From: SURF-55 sp040755195
GTDB taxonomy: Bacteria; Bacillota; Desulfotomaculia; Desulfotomaculales; Ammonificaceae
NCBI GenBank assembly: GCA_040755195.1
Contig: JBFMBL010000002.1
Location: 1-64,000, forward strand
DNA: 64,000 nt
Direction: 5' to 3'
Shown here: positions 42,054-50,179 of the stretch, piece after piece
Layout of the letters: every line of letters starts with the position of its first letter
Position numbering within the stretch: the stretch's first letter is position 1
Program-made: the position numbers and the translations under genes
The notes under the pieces: model-generated
What the model saw: only the letters and a program-made list of their open reading frames with translations
Databases searched by the model: none
Told to the model about the DNA's origin: nothing

Positions 42054-43723
42054 TCGGGCTGCTGCTCTGGAAGGCCCGGATACATTACTATGGTTTCTTT
42101 CGCACCCGCCGGGCGGGAGTCAAAGCCGGGCTACTTTTTCTTTTGGGCGGCGCGTGGGCTGCCGGGGCCTATTATGGTTCCCTCGCGCTCTTCAACGCGC
42201 TGAAATCCGGGAAAATCACGGATGCGGCGCTGCTTCCCGGCGACCCCAGCATCTTCTTCTTGGGCCTGATATACGCTGGCGGGCTTTTTATTTCGTTTTT
42301 TAGCATGCTCCAAGCCGCTTTTGATATCTTTTACACTTCCCCCGATCTCCCGCTCCTGGCCTCCCGGCCGGTAACGCCCAACCGGCTTTTCACGTTGAAG
42401 TTCGCCGAGTTGTGGCTGGCTCATCTGCCGTTGGCGCTTGTCTTGGTGCTGCCCGCGGCCTGGGGTTACGGGGCTTCCGGCGGCGCCTGGTGGGGCTTTT
42501 ACCCGGCTGCGTTCCTCCTTACCCTCCTCATCGTCTTTTTGGCCGCTGGGCTGGTCGCCCTCGGCCTTCTGCTTATCGTCCGGCTGGTCCCGCCCCACCG
42601 GCAGCGGGAAATCGTGGCGGCAGTCGGCGCGCTGGCGACCCTGGCAGTCGTTGCTTTGAGCCAACTGGGACCGATCTACGCGCAAAAAATGAAACTCGAC
42701 CTTGCACTCGTCTACCGGGTTACCGAGCATATGTCTCTAAGCAACATAGGGATTTCGCCTGTCCACTGGCTGGTGCAGGCCACACTGGCCGCCGCTGGCG
42801 GCGCCGGCGTCGGCTACCTGTTCTGGGCGGGGCTAACCGCTGCGGTGGCGCTCGGCGTTTTCAGCGCTTCATTCCTGCTTGTACGCGATAGCTTCTATTC
42901 CCGCTGGGCGGCGGCGTTTGAAGCGCACCGGCGCCGGAGCAGCCGGGTCATTCGCCGGAGCGGGGCGCTGCCTGGTGGACTGCGGCGGGCCGGACCGGTG
43001 CTGGCGGTAGCCGGCAAGGAGATGCGGCAGGTCTGGCGTAACCCGCAGGAACTCCTCTTGACCCTTCAGGGAGTGTTAATCATCGCCATATCATTCATCG
43101 TACCGGTACTTAAAGGAGAGGATACCGGGCTGCCCGCCGGAGAACCGTGGGTGCTATACGTTAGCCTGTTTATTTCTTATCTCGCTGTTTTCTTTGTAGC
43201 GGCGCCGCTCGCCGCAAGCGCCGTTTCCCGGGAGGGCCGCGACTGGCTCTTCTTGCGGAGCACGCCGCTCACCGGAACCCAGATCCTTGGCGGCAAAGTG
43301 CTGGGGGTGACGGCCCTCGTGACAGGGCCTTGCCTGCTTTTGGCGGTGGGGGCAAACGCCCTGCTCGGCCTGCGGGACTGGCGGCTTATCTTCATCGGCC
43401 TCTTCACGCTGCTGGTAACACCAGGATTCACGGCGCTCGGCGTCTTAGGCGACGCCCTTTACCCCAGCTTCAAGAAGGAAAACGGCGGCCGCAGAAGAAT
43501 GGGCTTGGGCAGCCTGCTCGCGTCGTTTCTGGCATTTTGCGTTTACGGCGCCTTGCTGGCCCCCGGCATTCTTCTCGCGGTTCCGAACTGGACCGGTTCC
43601 TACGTCTGGCTGCGGCTGCCCGGCGCCCTGTGGCTGCTGGTGGTTGCTGCGGCAGCAATTGCACTGCCGGTCGCTATCGGCGGCGAGGCGCTCGACCGGC
43701 CCGAGGCGGCGCCACCGGATTAA
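42050..43723 (+). CDS. ABC-2-type transporter permease
   Basis: A 557-residue protein with about 12 hydrophobic segments, likely the duplicated six-TM form. The central cytoplasmic part is Arg-rich (AHRRRSSRVIRRSGALPGG). GTG 42050 overlaps the ATPase stop and has AAGGAGG upstream. It probably works with the preceding ATPase. Substrate unknown. Confidence 0.85.
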   Translation: MIGLLLWKARIHYYGFFRTRRAGVKAGLLFLLGGAWAAGAYYGSLALFNALKSGKITDAALLPGDPSIFFLGLIYAGGLFISFFSMLQAAFDIFYTSPDLPLLASRPVTPNRLFTLKFAELWLAHLPLALVLVLPAAWGYGASGGAWWGFYPAAFLLTLLIVFLAAGLVALGLLLIVRLVPPHRQREIVAAVGALATLAVVALSQLGPIYAQKMKLDLALVYRVTEHMSLSNIGISPVHWLVQATLAAAGGAGVGYLFWAGLTAAVALGVFSASFLLVRDSFYSRWAAAFEAHRRRSSRVIRRSGALPGGLRRAGPVLAVAGKEMRQVWRNPQELLLTLQGVLIIAISFIVPVLKGEDTGLPAGEPWVLYVSLFISYLAVFFVAAPLAASAVSREGRDWLFLRSTPLTGTQILGGKVLGVTALVTGPCLLLAVGANALLGLRDWRLIFIGLFTLLVTPGFTALGVLGDALYPSFKKENGGRRRMGLGSLLASFLAFCVYGALLAPGILLAVPNWTGSYVWLRLPGALWLLVVAAAAIALPVAIGGEALDRPEAAPPD

Positions 43724-43761
43724 TCGCAGTTGACACTTTTGTGGAAAGGGAGAAAGCGGCG

Positions 43762-44424
43762 ATGGCTTACCACGTTTCACCGGTAGAAGCGCTGCTCATT
43801 CTTTTTACTTTGGGCAGCACGATCTTGTGGGTCTGGATCTTGTATCAATGTGCGTTGAACGAACCGCCGGGGAGAACCAAAGCCATCTGGATAGTTGTAA
43901 TCACGTTGACCCACTGGGTAGGAGCAGTGGCCTACCTGACGTGGAAAATGCTGTCACGAAGAGGGAAACGGCTCTACAGGACCGAAAAGGATATCAGCTT
44001 TCGGGTCGCGCCTTTTGACAGGACGGCAAGATTGCTTTCCGGCCCACTGACAGTTATAGCATTGCTTAGCGGGCTCTGGTGGTGGGTTTTGGGCATTCTG
44101 TTTTCGCCGCGCCGTTACGTAGTGTCGCCGGAGGGAATAACCATCCGTGCTCCGGCAAGCTCCTACTTCATTCCCGCAAACGAAATCAAGTCCGTGAAGA
44201 CAGCAGGATTTACTAAACCGGGAGTCGGGCTTACCTGGCTTGCCGGGTATTTTGGTTATGCCGGCCTTTTCGCTCTACCGGACGGCGGCACGGCGAGGAT
44301 CTACGCCACCCGCTGGGACCGGATGGTGCGGGTAGAGACTGTCACCAGCGACCCTTACCTGCTGTCTCCGGCGGAGCCGGAGGCGTTTGTGAAAGCCGTA
44401 CGAAAAATCCTCCTGGTGGAATAA
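43762..44424 (+). CDS. PLDc_N + PH-like membrane protein
   Basis: A 220-residue protein. The N-terminal region (LYQCALNEPPGRTKAIWIVV, TLTHWVGAVAYLTWKML) is the PLDc_N two-TM module. A further TM and a PH-like domain follow (ITIRAPASSYFIPANEIKSV, YLLSPAEPEAFVKAVRKI). ATG 43762 with GGGAG is chosen; the open frame extends far upstream but through the permease. Similar PLDc_N modules stand at 47494, and a PH remnant at 63695. Function unknown; SdpI-like and PLDc_N genes are recurrent neighbours in this island. Confidence 0.7.
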   Translation: MAYHVSPVEALLILFTLGSTILWVWILYQCALNEPPGRTKAIWIVVITLTHWVGAVAYLTWKMLSRRGKRLYRTEKDISFRVAPFDRTARLLSGPLTVIALLSGLWWWVLGILFSPRRYVVSPEGITIRAPASSYFIPANEIKSVKTAGFTKPGVGLTWLAGYFGYAGLFALPDGGTARIYATRWDRMVRVETVTSDPYLLSPAEPEAFVKAVRKILLVE

Positions 44425-44501
44425 CTTCCATTGCTTGCGCTTCTAAGAAGTAACATACTTGAAATACAGCAGCTTCTTGTATACGGAAAAAGAGGTTTGC
44501 T

Positions 44502-44741
44502 ATGAAGATTGAACGAATTACAGTAGACCCACAAGTATGTACGGGGCAACCTACCATTCGCAATATGCGGATCACCGTTGCCTTTGTCTTAAAGCTTTTG
44601 GCCTTAGGTATGAATATCCCCGCCATTCTTGAGGCCTATCCGGAGTTAGAAGAGGAGGATATCCGCCAGAGTCTTCTCTACGCTGCCTGGCTTGCAGCAG
44701 AGCAGGTACGGCCGTTTCTTGAGGAGGCTCTGGGCAATTGA
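44502..44741 (+). CDS. DUF433 antitoxin-like protein
   Basis: A 79-residue protein. DPQVCTGQPTIRNMRITVAFV and YPELEEEDIRQSLLYAAWLA are characteristic of DUF433. It normally pairs with a DUF5615 PIN-like toxin. The following toxin is truncated, so this antitoxin is probably an orphan. Confidence 0.85.
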   Translation: MKIERITVDPQVCTGQPTIRNMRITVAFVLKLLALGMNIPAILEAYPELEEEDIRQSLLYAAWLAAEQVRPFLEEALGN

Positions 44742-44962
44742 GCAAACTCAGGTATTTGGCAGATATCCGCATATCGCCATTAACCTTTGACTCACTTCGC
44801 AAAGCAGGTTATGAGGTTACCCGGGTATCCGACATCCTGCCTTTTGAGCCGTTGCTGATACCGGGCCTTTACCTTTTGATGCTGCTGCCTTTGCTTGACC
44901 CGTGGCGCAAGAAGCATACTGTGTTTCGGTATCTACCACGAAAAATTACAAATTTCTTGTAG
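44738..44962 (+). pseudogene. DUF5615 toxin fragment fused to SdpI remnant (cassette 2)
   Basis: Overlapping DUF433 by 4 nt, the ORF begins as a DUF5615 PIN-like protein (KLRYLADIRISPLTFDSL, AGYEVTRVSDILP) for about 37 residues. It then becomes FEPLLIPGLYLLMLLPLLDP, the SdpI segment, followed by WRKKHTVFRYL. The open frame is intact but chimeric, so toxin function is unlikely. Equivalent in position to the SdpI remnants preceding regulators 1 and 3. Confidence 0.8.
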
Positions 44963-44997
44963 ACCGGTTTTTTTTGATACAATTACTTCTAAAATAA

Positions 44998-45144
44998 ATG
45001 TCGCCGTTTCCCACAGATCAGGATATCATTCCAGCAATCAACCATCCTCCACAGCAATTTCCGGCCAACCGAGAGAGAAAAGTTTTAGTTCGCCAGAAGG
45101 AGTGGGATTGTGTCTCTTTTCCCGAAAGATCCGGGGCCGCCTGA
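44998..45144 (+). CDS. Upstream small ORF of regulator 2
   Basis: A 48-codon ORF starting MSPFPTDQDIIPAINHPPQQ. The ATG is 14 nt after a TACAAT box (44978), with TTGTAG 15 nt upstream of that box. It lacks a ribosome site. It runs into and overlaps the regulator start (45110). Aligned with uORFs 1 and 3, changes such as gac/gat and caa/cag are synonymous, which hints at coding but is weak evidence. Confidence 0.4.
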   Translation: MSPFPTDQDIIPAINHPPQQFPANRERKVLVRQKEWDCVSFPERSGAA

Positions 45145-45949
45145 TTACGGTGCCTATCTCTGTTCCCCGGCGGAACTGAAGGCCTCCTACGACCGCTGCC
45201 GCGCCCTGCAGGTGCCGGTTGAGCTCCACAAACCCCAGAAAATCCTGCCTAAAAGTACGCTTGCTTCCCGCCGCCGAGAAAATTCGCTCCTCCTCACTGC
45301 TGCCGAACAAGTGATCACCTCTTACCATTACACCGGCCCGCAAAATGACCACATCTACATCCTCTGCGGCCCGGAACTCGTGGCGCTGGAAATCTTCGCG
45401 GCGCCGGAAGTTTTGGCTGCCGCCGAAAAGGCCGGCGTCAAGCCCGGCACCGTTTTCACCGAAAAAAGCTGCGGCACTAACGCCCTGGCCCTGGCGAAAG
45501 AGCGCAACCGCTTGTTAGCCATCCGCGGGGAACAACATTACTGCAAGCTCTTCAAAGAATGGTGGTGTGTGGCCGGCCCGGTGAAAAACCCCGAAGGCAT
45601 AATCGTTGGCTATCTCGATATTTCGCTGGATGCGGAAAAGGAGCTTGTTTCCACTATAGCGCTGCTTCAGAGTTTAGTTGAATTAATCGAGGATAAGCTT
45701 TCAAGGCCACACTTCGACTATGCCGGTCAAAGGGCCTGCTTATTGCCTTCCTTACCTCCGGAAGCAGAATGGGAACTCACCCCCCGCGAACAAGAGGTCC
45801 TTGAATTCATACTGGTCGGACTCGACGATAAAAAGATAGCGGCGGAACTTAATTTAAGCCCGCATACAGTCAAGACCCACCGCAAGCATATTTACCGCAA
45901 AGTTGGTGTCCACAGCCGCGGCGAACTCATTGCTAAGTTCCGCCGTTAA
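45110..45949 (+). CDS. GAF-LuxR transcription regulator 2
   Basis: A 279-residue paralogue of regulators 1 and 3. It begins SLFPKDPGPPDYGAYLCSP; its GAF-like part has EKSCGTNALALAKERNRL and WWCVAGPVKNPEGIIVGYLD; the HTH has LTPREQEVLEFILVGLDDKK and SPHTVKTHRKHIYRKVGV. GTG 45110 follows AAGGAG. The downstream palindromes and exported protein gene are its likely target. Confidence 0.85.
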   Translation: MSLFPKDPGPPDYGAYLCSPAELKASYDRCRALQVPVELHKPQKILPKSTLASRRRENSLLLTAAEQVITSYHYTGPQNDHIYILCGPELVALEIFAAPEVLAAAEKAGVKPGTVFTEKSCGTNALALAKERNRLLAIRGEQHYCKLFKEWWCVAGPVKNPEGIIVGYLDISLDAEKELVSTIALLQSLVELIEDKLSRPHFDYAGQRACLLPSLPPEAEWELTPREQEVLEFILVGLDDKKIAAELNLSPHTVKTHRKHIYRKVGVHSRGELIAKFRR

Positions 45950-46025
45950 CCATCCTTCGTTCTTTTGCATACCGTTTGTCCTGCTTACCCCGGAGCTGTT
46001 TTTCGGAACCCGTATACCCCTTTGT

Positions 46026-46102
46026 GGTAGAAAAATACCCTTTTGAGGGTATAAAAATACCCCTTCTGGGTGATAGACAAGCCCTCTCCGAAAATTTAAG
46101 CT
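46026..46102 (+). promoter_or_regulatory. Operator/promoter 2 (two tandem palindromes)
   Basis: GGTAGAAAAATACC (46026-46039) and GGGTATAAAAATACCC (46047-46062) start 21 bp apart, about two helical turns, so two dimers could bind the same DNA face. TAGACA follows at 46074, 11 bp later; a weak TAAGCT at 46097 is 17 bp on. The run GGGTGATAGACAA also occurs in operator 1. Confidence 0.6.
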
Positions 46103-46306
46103 TATTAAGATGAAGGTACTTTAAGGTAACGTTACCGATGGAGGGAGGTGAAGTTCTCTTAGGGCAAGTAATTCCCAAAGTAATGATGAGGGCATATCGG
46201 GAAGAGGGCAACCAGGAAACTTTACCTGTTGGCGTGGTTGTTCCTGAAGTTGGTGATCGGAATAGTCAATTTTCCATACTTTTTAAAGAGCGGAGAGGAA
46301 GTGAAA

Positions 46307-46423
46307 ATGAAACGATACCTGCTTTTCGACGCCAGGTGCACATTATGTAATAAACTGGCACGGGAGATCGAGGCAGAAGCGAGTGGGAGGGTAAAGGTAT
46401 CAGCTTATATGACCCGGAAATGA
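46307..46423 (+). pseudogene. DCC-family thiol-oxidoreductase N-terminus, cut by a frame change
   Basis: MKRYLLFDARCTLCNKLARE is the start of a DCC (DUF393) domain, with its CTLC redox pair. The ribosome site GGAGAGG is good. After about 30 residues the frame ends at TGA 46421. The family continues in another frame as ISLYDPEMKALLNQARPR, which is the start of the next ORF. A one-base indel near 46385 is the simplest explanation. An in-frame upstream stretch (TTG 46229) would add a hydrophobic helix. Confidence 0.65.
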
Positions 46424-47409
46424 AGGCTCTCCTAAACCAAGCCCGCCCGAGATTGGAGTGGGAACCCACTCTCATAGAAGTAAGAGAGCATCGGGTGCAG
46501 GTCTATACCGGCTTGGCCATGCGGCTTCGGATGGCGGTCGTTTTAGGATGGCGTCGGACTTACCGTGTAGTACGAATACTCCGGGAAGCAGGAGTAGGAA
46601 TAACTGGTATAAGCGTTGAAAGAAGATGGTTCCTGAAACAGGCTGGCTTATGGACGCTCGGGTTAACATTGTCCGGGTTAGCCTCGTTAGGATTGGAGTC
46701 AACCCGTTTAGCGGCGTGGGCAAGTGAAAAGACACGGGGGCTTAGTGATTTAAACCCGGCGTTGCGTAAAAGGGTAAGCCATAGTGCATGGATTCTCGGG
46801 ATAAGGTCCTATGATGTTTCTCGAAACGGCGATGAAACACTCGTTAAATTTTCACACATCGATCCTTCCAAAACAGGGGTTCTTGATATACAATGGTTTG
46901 ATCAAACGAATAAAGCTACATTCAAATTATACCGGGGTTCGGAAGTAAAGATACTGATATGGGACGGGGCCAAAGGTACAATTACTTTTTCCGACGTCAA
47001 AGGTAGGCTTGCGCGATCTACGTTCAGTATTAATGACAAGGCGTGGGTTAACGAGGACTTTCTGTCACAACAGGTTTTCGACGAAAACCAAGACGATATT
47101 AAACTTATGGGTGCTATAGCTTCAGATGCCTCGGTTAGGAATTTGAACCAGCAAGGAAGTGAACCGGCCCCCTCCGCGGGAGTAGCGGCAATTTGCTGTA
47201 ATTACGATATCAAAATTAAAGAAGGTTGCTGGATGCCTTCTATATCTGAAGCATGTCAGTGTGCTCATGCTAATGCTGCATCTAGGTGTTCGAACCAGTA
47301 TTGCTGGGGATGTTGTGACTATTTAAACCCTAACTGCGACTGTTATTGCTTCTATGGGGATTTTTGGTGTTTTTGTGCCATAATAGGATACCCCTGTAAA
47401 AGCTGTTAA
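46420..47409 (+). CDS. Tat-motif Cys-rich precursor with DCC C-terminal half
   Basis: A 329-residue ORF. Residues 1-60 look like the rest of the DCC domain (MKALLNQARPRLEWEPTLIE, LGWRRTYRVVRIL). Then comes a twin-arginine motif RRWFLKQAG (R68-R69) plus hydrophobic stretch. A beta-rich segment follows, and a C-terminal ~70-residue region has 16 cysteines (259, 260, 270, 279, 281, 290, 295, 298, 299, 306, 308, 310, 317, 319, 326, 329). The Tat-plus-Cys-rich-tail design is that of the archaeal halocin C8 precursor. ATG 46420 overlaps the TGA of the upstream fragment, so reinitiation is possible. The buried signal suggests a gene fusion or a frameshifted assembly. Confidence 0.55.
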   Translation: MKALLNQARPRLEWEPTLIEVREHRVQVYTGLAMRLRMAVVLGWRRTYRVVRILREAGVGITGISVERRWFLKQAGLWTLGLTLSGLASLGLESTRLAAWASEKTRGLSDLNPALRKRVSHSAWILGIRSYDVSRNGDETLVKFSHIDPSKTGVLDIQWFDQTNKATFKLYRGSEVKILIWDGAKGTITFSDVKGRLARSTFSINDKAWVNEDFLSQQVFDENQDDIKLMGAIASDASVRNLNQQGSEPAPSAGVAAICCNYDIKIKEGCWMPSISEACQCAHANAASRCSNQYCWGCCDYLNPNCDCYCFYGDFWCFCAIIGYPCKSC

Positions 47410-47493
47410 CACCCACAAAATGCGGATTGTGTCTTACCTATTCTTCCTACCAATTCTTTTGCAAAGGATTGGACTGTTTAAAAAAGGAAACTT

Positions 47494-47730
47494 ATGATTA
47501 TTAATCTGAACAGTAGTCTTTTGCCCGAGGCTTTAGCAATCGGTATTGTTGGTTTGGCCGCCACGGCTTTCTGGATCTGGGCGCTGGTCACCTGCGCCTT
47601 AGAGGAACGCCCGGGGAAACCCAAGGCCATATGGGTAGTTTTAATCGCTTTAACCCACTGGGTGGGAGCTCTGGCTTATTTGTTTTGGAAAAGCTTCCAG
47701 AAAAGAACACGCCGAGAGCGTCAAGAGTAA
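47494..47730 (+). CDS. PLDc_N-domain small membrane protein
   Basis: A 78-residue protein with two TMs and the PLDc_N motif TCALEERPGKPKAIWVVLIA, LTHWVGALAYLFWKSF. It is very like the N-terminus of the protein at 43762 but lacks the PH-like part. It follows the Cys-rich gene on the same strand. Possible immunity-type role by position only. Confidence 0.65.
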   Translation: MIINLNSSLLPEALAIGIVGLAATAFWIWALVTCALEERPGKPKAIWVVLIALTHWVGALAYLFWKSFQKRTRRERQE

Positions 47731-47885
47731 AATCCAGTGTTCGGAATAAAGGTTTTGGCTGGCGCCGAAAAACGGTTGTGTCGGGTTGCGTCCGTAACGA
47801 CTTTACCGAGCGGGGGGTGGTCGGGCGGCTAAACTCTCGCAGCGAAAGCGGACACCAAAAAACCAAGCATTGGGGAGGAAGAAAA

Positions 47886-49235
47886 ATGGCGCGACGGATT
47901 ACTATGGTGTTGCTGGCAGTGGTGTTGGCAGTCTTCCTGTTAGTGCCGGCGGCGCTGGCTGCCGGCCCGGTCTCGGCGGAGGATTTACTTGCCGTTCTGC
48001 CGCAGCCGCCGGCGGCAGGAGAGTTAGCAACGCGGGCTGATTTTGCGGCGATGTTAATGAAGGCGGCCGCGATCCCGCAAAGCCCGGTGAAAGGCGAGGT
48101 GGCAAAGGATGTGGCCCCTGACGCCTGGTACGCCGGAGCGGTGGCTGCGCTGAAAGAAAAAGGCATTATGAACGGCTATCCCGGCGGCACCCTGCAGCCG
48201 GAAAGGCCGGTGACGCGCACCGAGGCGGTGGTGCTCGTGGCGCGGACCTTCGGCCTCTTCACCACCATCAGTGCCACTGAGACGGGTCCCCTGCCCCAAG
48301 GTCACTGGGCGGGTTCGCTCTACAACTGGATGTATAACCAGGGAATCGCCCCGGCAGCGGCCGCGCCGGAGGAAAGGCTCACCGTCACTGAAGCGGCGGC
48401 TTTCCTGAGCCGGGTCTTCGGCAGCGACCCGGAGGCATTGGGAATCGTAGAAAAGAACGCGGCGGCTATGGCCAAGGTGACCGCCTTCCGGGCCAAAACG
48501 ATCATGGATATCGCCATGCGGCTGCGCCCCGGCACAAGCGGTACTGCGGCGGAAAAGGGGCACATGGAGATGACCACCACCTTCCAGGCGCCGGCGAACG
48601 CGGCGACGACGAGCCGGATTGATACGGTGATAGAAGGCAGGCCGGTATCACTTACCGCCGACCTTTTTGTGGTTGACGCCAACGTTTATTCAGGGTTTAC
48701 CGACCCGCAGACCGGGAAGATGGTCTGGCAGCGGTTCCCACAGGAGTTCGGGCAGGGTTTAACCGAGGCCCTGACGAACGCGCGCAACCAGGTGTTGCCG
48801 CCGGAGCTGAAACCTTGCCTGCACTACCAGTTGATCGGGACGACGAAGGTCGGTGACCTGGAGGTTTACGAGATCGGCGCCTACGGCCGGGTAGACGATC
48901 CCGCTCTCTTCCTGAAAGCATTAGGCAAGGGCGGCGAGGAGTTGCAGAAGGTGATGCCGGCAGCAGACTTTTTCCCGGCCATCTCCTACTGGGGGCGGCT
49001 CTATATCGGCAAGGAGGATCTTCTCTTCTACGGCGGCGATCTCAAGACGGTGGCCGTGTTTAAAGAGACTATGGGCGGGCAGCCGAACCCGCTTGAGGCG
49101 ACCGAGACAGTGATGCACTTCACGGATTATGAATACGGCGGCGGGATAACGGTGGTTTTGCCGCCGGAAGCGGCGGACGCGCCGGAGGTCACGCTTCCCC
49201 CGGCAGAGGAAGGAAGTGCGCCGGAGCAAAAGTAG
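47886..49235 (+). CDS. Exported SLH-domain protein, copy 1
   Basis: A 449-residue protein. The signal peptide is VLLAVVLAVFLLVPAALA. SLH-like repeats follow (WYAGAVAALKEKGIMNGYPG, GTLQPERPVTRTEA, HWAGSLYNWMYNQG). The C-terminal ~200 residues have a lipoprotein-sensor-like DUF6612-type pattern (FVVDANVYSGFTD, MVWQRFPQEFG). Start ATG 47886; the longer open frame from 47631 crosses intergenic DNA. A copy over 90% alike is at 54666-56015. Function unknown; SLH domains anchor proteins to the cell wall. Confidence 0.8.
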   Translation: MARRITMVLLAVVLAVFLLVPAALAAGPVSAEDLLAVLPQPPAAGELATRADFAAMLMKAAAIPQSPVKGEVAKDVAPDAWYAGAVAALKEKGIMNGYPGGTLQPERPVTRTEAVVLVARTFGLFTTISATETGPLPQGHWAGSLYNWMYNQGIAPAAAAPEERLTVTEAAAFLSRVFGSDPEALGIVEKNAAAMAKVTAFRAKTIMDIAMRLRPGTSGTAAEKGHMEMTTTFQAPANAATTSRIDTVIEGRPVSLTADLFVVDANVYSGFTDPQTGKMVWQRFPQEFGQGLTEALTNARNQVLPPELKPCLHYQLIGTTKVGDLEVYEIGAYGRVDDPALFLKALGKGGEELQKVMPAADFFPAISYWGRLYIGKEDLLFYGGDLKTVAVFKETMGGQPNPLEATETVMHFTDYEYGGGITVVLPPEAADAPEVTLPPAEEGSAPEQK

Positions 49236-49249
49236 CAAGGTGAAAAGCG

Positions 49250-49278
49250 CGGGCCCCGGCCGAAAAGGCGGGGCCTGA
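49250..49278 (+). terminator. Hairpin terminator after SLH copy 1
   Basis: A GC stem pairs GGCCCCG with CGGGGCC through a GAAAA-type loop, then a T-rich stretch (TGATAATTTT). The same structure follows SLH copy 2. Confidence 0.7.
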
Positions 49279-49380
49279 TAATTTTCAGACTTTTCTCATA
49301 TCCCTCCCTAATTTTCAACAGCTCGGTATTGCAAACCGGTATCCGCGTAGTAGATTAGGGGTGACGGATATTTAGAACAA

Positions 49381-49500
49381 AAGCGAAGGCTATTCCCTCA
49401 CCTGGGAGACCCTAAGGCCGGACTGGCCGCTGGGGGTAATCATCGCCGGGCTGTTCACCGGGGCGGTTTTTCATCCATTTGAAGAATCCGGCACATCAGA
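49381..49500 (+). pseudogene. SdpI N-terminal remnant
   Basis: It reads EGYSLTWETLRPDWPLGVII then AGLFTGAVF, the N-terminus of SdpI, and then loses homology. It follows SLH copy 1, mirroring the intact SLH-2/sdpR/sdpI order. The ArsR gene has been deleted here. Confidence 0.75.
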
Positions 49501-49535
49501 TAATCAAAAGCAAAGGAGGCAGGCCTGCCCTCTTG

Positions 49536-49919
49536 TTACCGTGTATACGGTTGGGTGGTTTTAAGGCCGGGGATGGCAGCATAATGCTTCACGTTGAAAG
49601 TACAAAGCGGTTCCCCTAAGCCAACGGCTGTTTGACCTATTAGAACATCAAGGATGCCAAGCTTACTTGTGAGGTACGCGGAAGCAAAAACAGCCAGCGC
49701 CTTATCGCAATCCTGGGGTGAAGGCCATAGAATTCTATACACTGCCAGTACTTTTTCAACCAATTGCTGTTCCTTTTTGTTCCGACAGCCCTGAATAAGT
49801 TCCATCACGACAAAACCAGGCAAGCCGATTTCCTCGTCGTCTAAGCTTTCCAGCCAGGATAGAGCCGGGGGGTAAGCCCGCAAAATATCAACCATTATGT
49901 CTGTATCAAGGAGAACCAT
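49536..49919 (-). CDS. PIN-domain toxin (VapC-like)
   Basis: A 127-residue PIN nuclease. The acidic site starts LLDTDIMVDILRAYPP; VMELIQGCRNKKEQ, the KLGILDVLIGQTAVGLGEPL block and CTFNVKHYAAI complete the PIN pattern. It overlaps the antitoxin gene by one base. Probably an RNase toxin. Confidence 0.88.
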   Translation of the reverse strand: MVLLDTDIMVDILRAYPPALSWLESLDDEEIGLPGFVVMELIQGCRNKKEQQLVEKVLAVYRILWPSPQDCDKALAVFASAYLTSKLGILDVLIGQTAVGLGEPLCTFNVKHYAAIPGLKTTQPYTR

Positions 49920-50179
49920 TATAGCCTCTTGCGTTTCTGAGCCTGCTCACGCAAACGGCGAGCATAAACAGAACTATCGCCGATATCTTTGCGGTCTGCC
50001 CAGATACCCGGCAAACCGGAGCGCAAAAGCTTTTGCGCGGTTAAAACCGGCTTGGCGTCCTGTTTTTCCTTGATTGGTTTTAAGGTCATCTCTATCGTCT
50101 GCCCCTTTTTGAAAGGCAACCCGGTGATGCATATTTCCCCATCGGTTTCCACGACTTTTCTGACCCGTATATCCCCCAT
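49919..50179 (-). CDS. VapB-like antitoxin
   Basis: An 86-residue protein upstream of, and one base overlapping, the PIN toxin. It begins GDIRVRKVVETDGEICITGL, a beta-hairpin DNA-binding-like N-terminus, and ends in a basic tail (ARRLREQAQKRKRL) that likely wraps the toxin. Not matched to a specific family. Confidence 0.75.
   Translation of the reverse strand: MGDIRVRKVVETDGEICITGLPFKKGQTIEMTLKPIKEKQDAKPVLTAQKLLRSGLPGIWADRKDIGDSSVYARRLREQAQKRKRL

Noticed and set aside
43330..43761. Upstream extension of the PLDc_N/PH-like gene
   Set aside because: Open frame inside the ABC permease gene; sequence is Arg/Pro-rich shadow and ATG 43762 has a good ribosome site.
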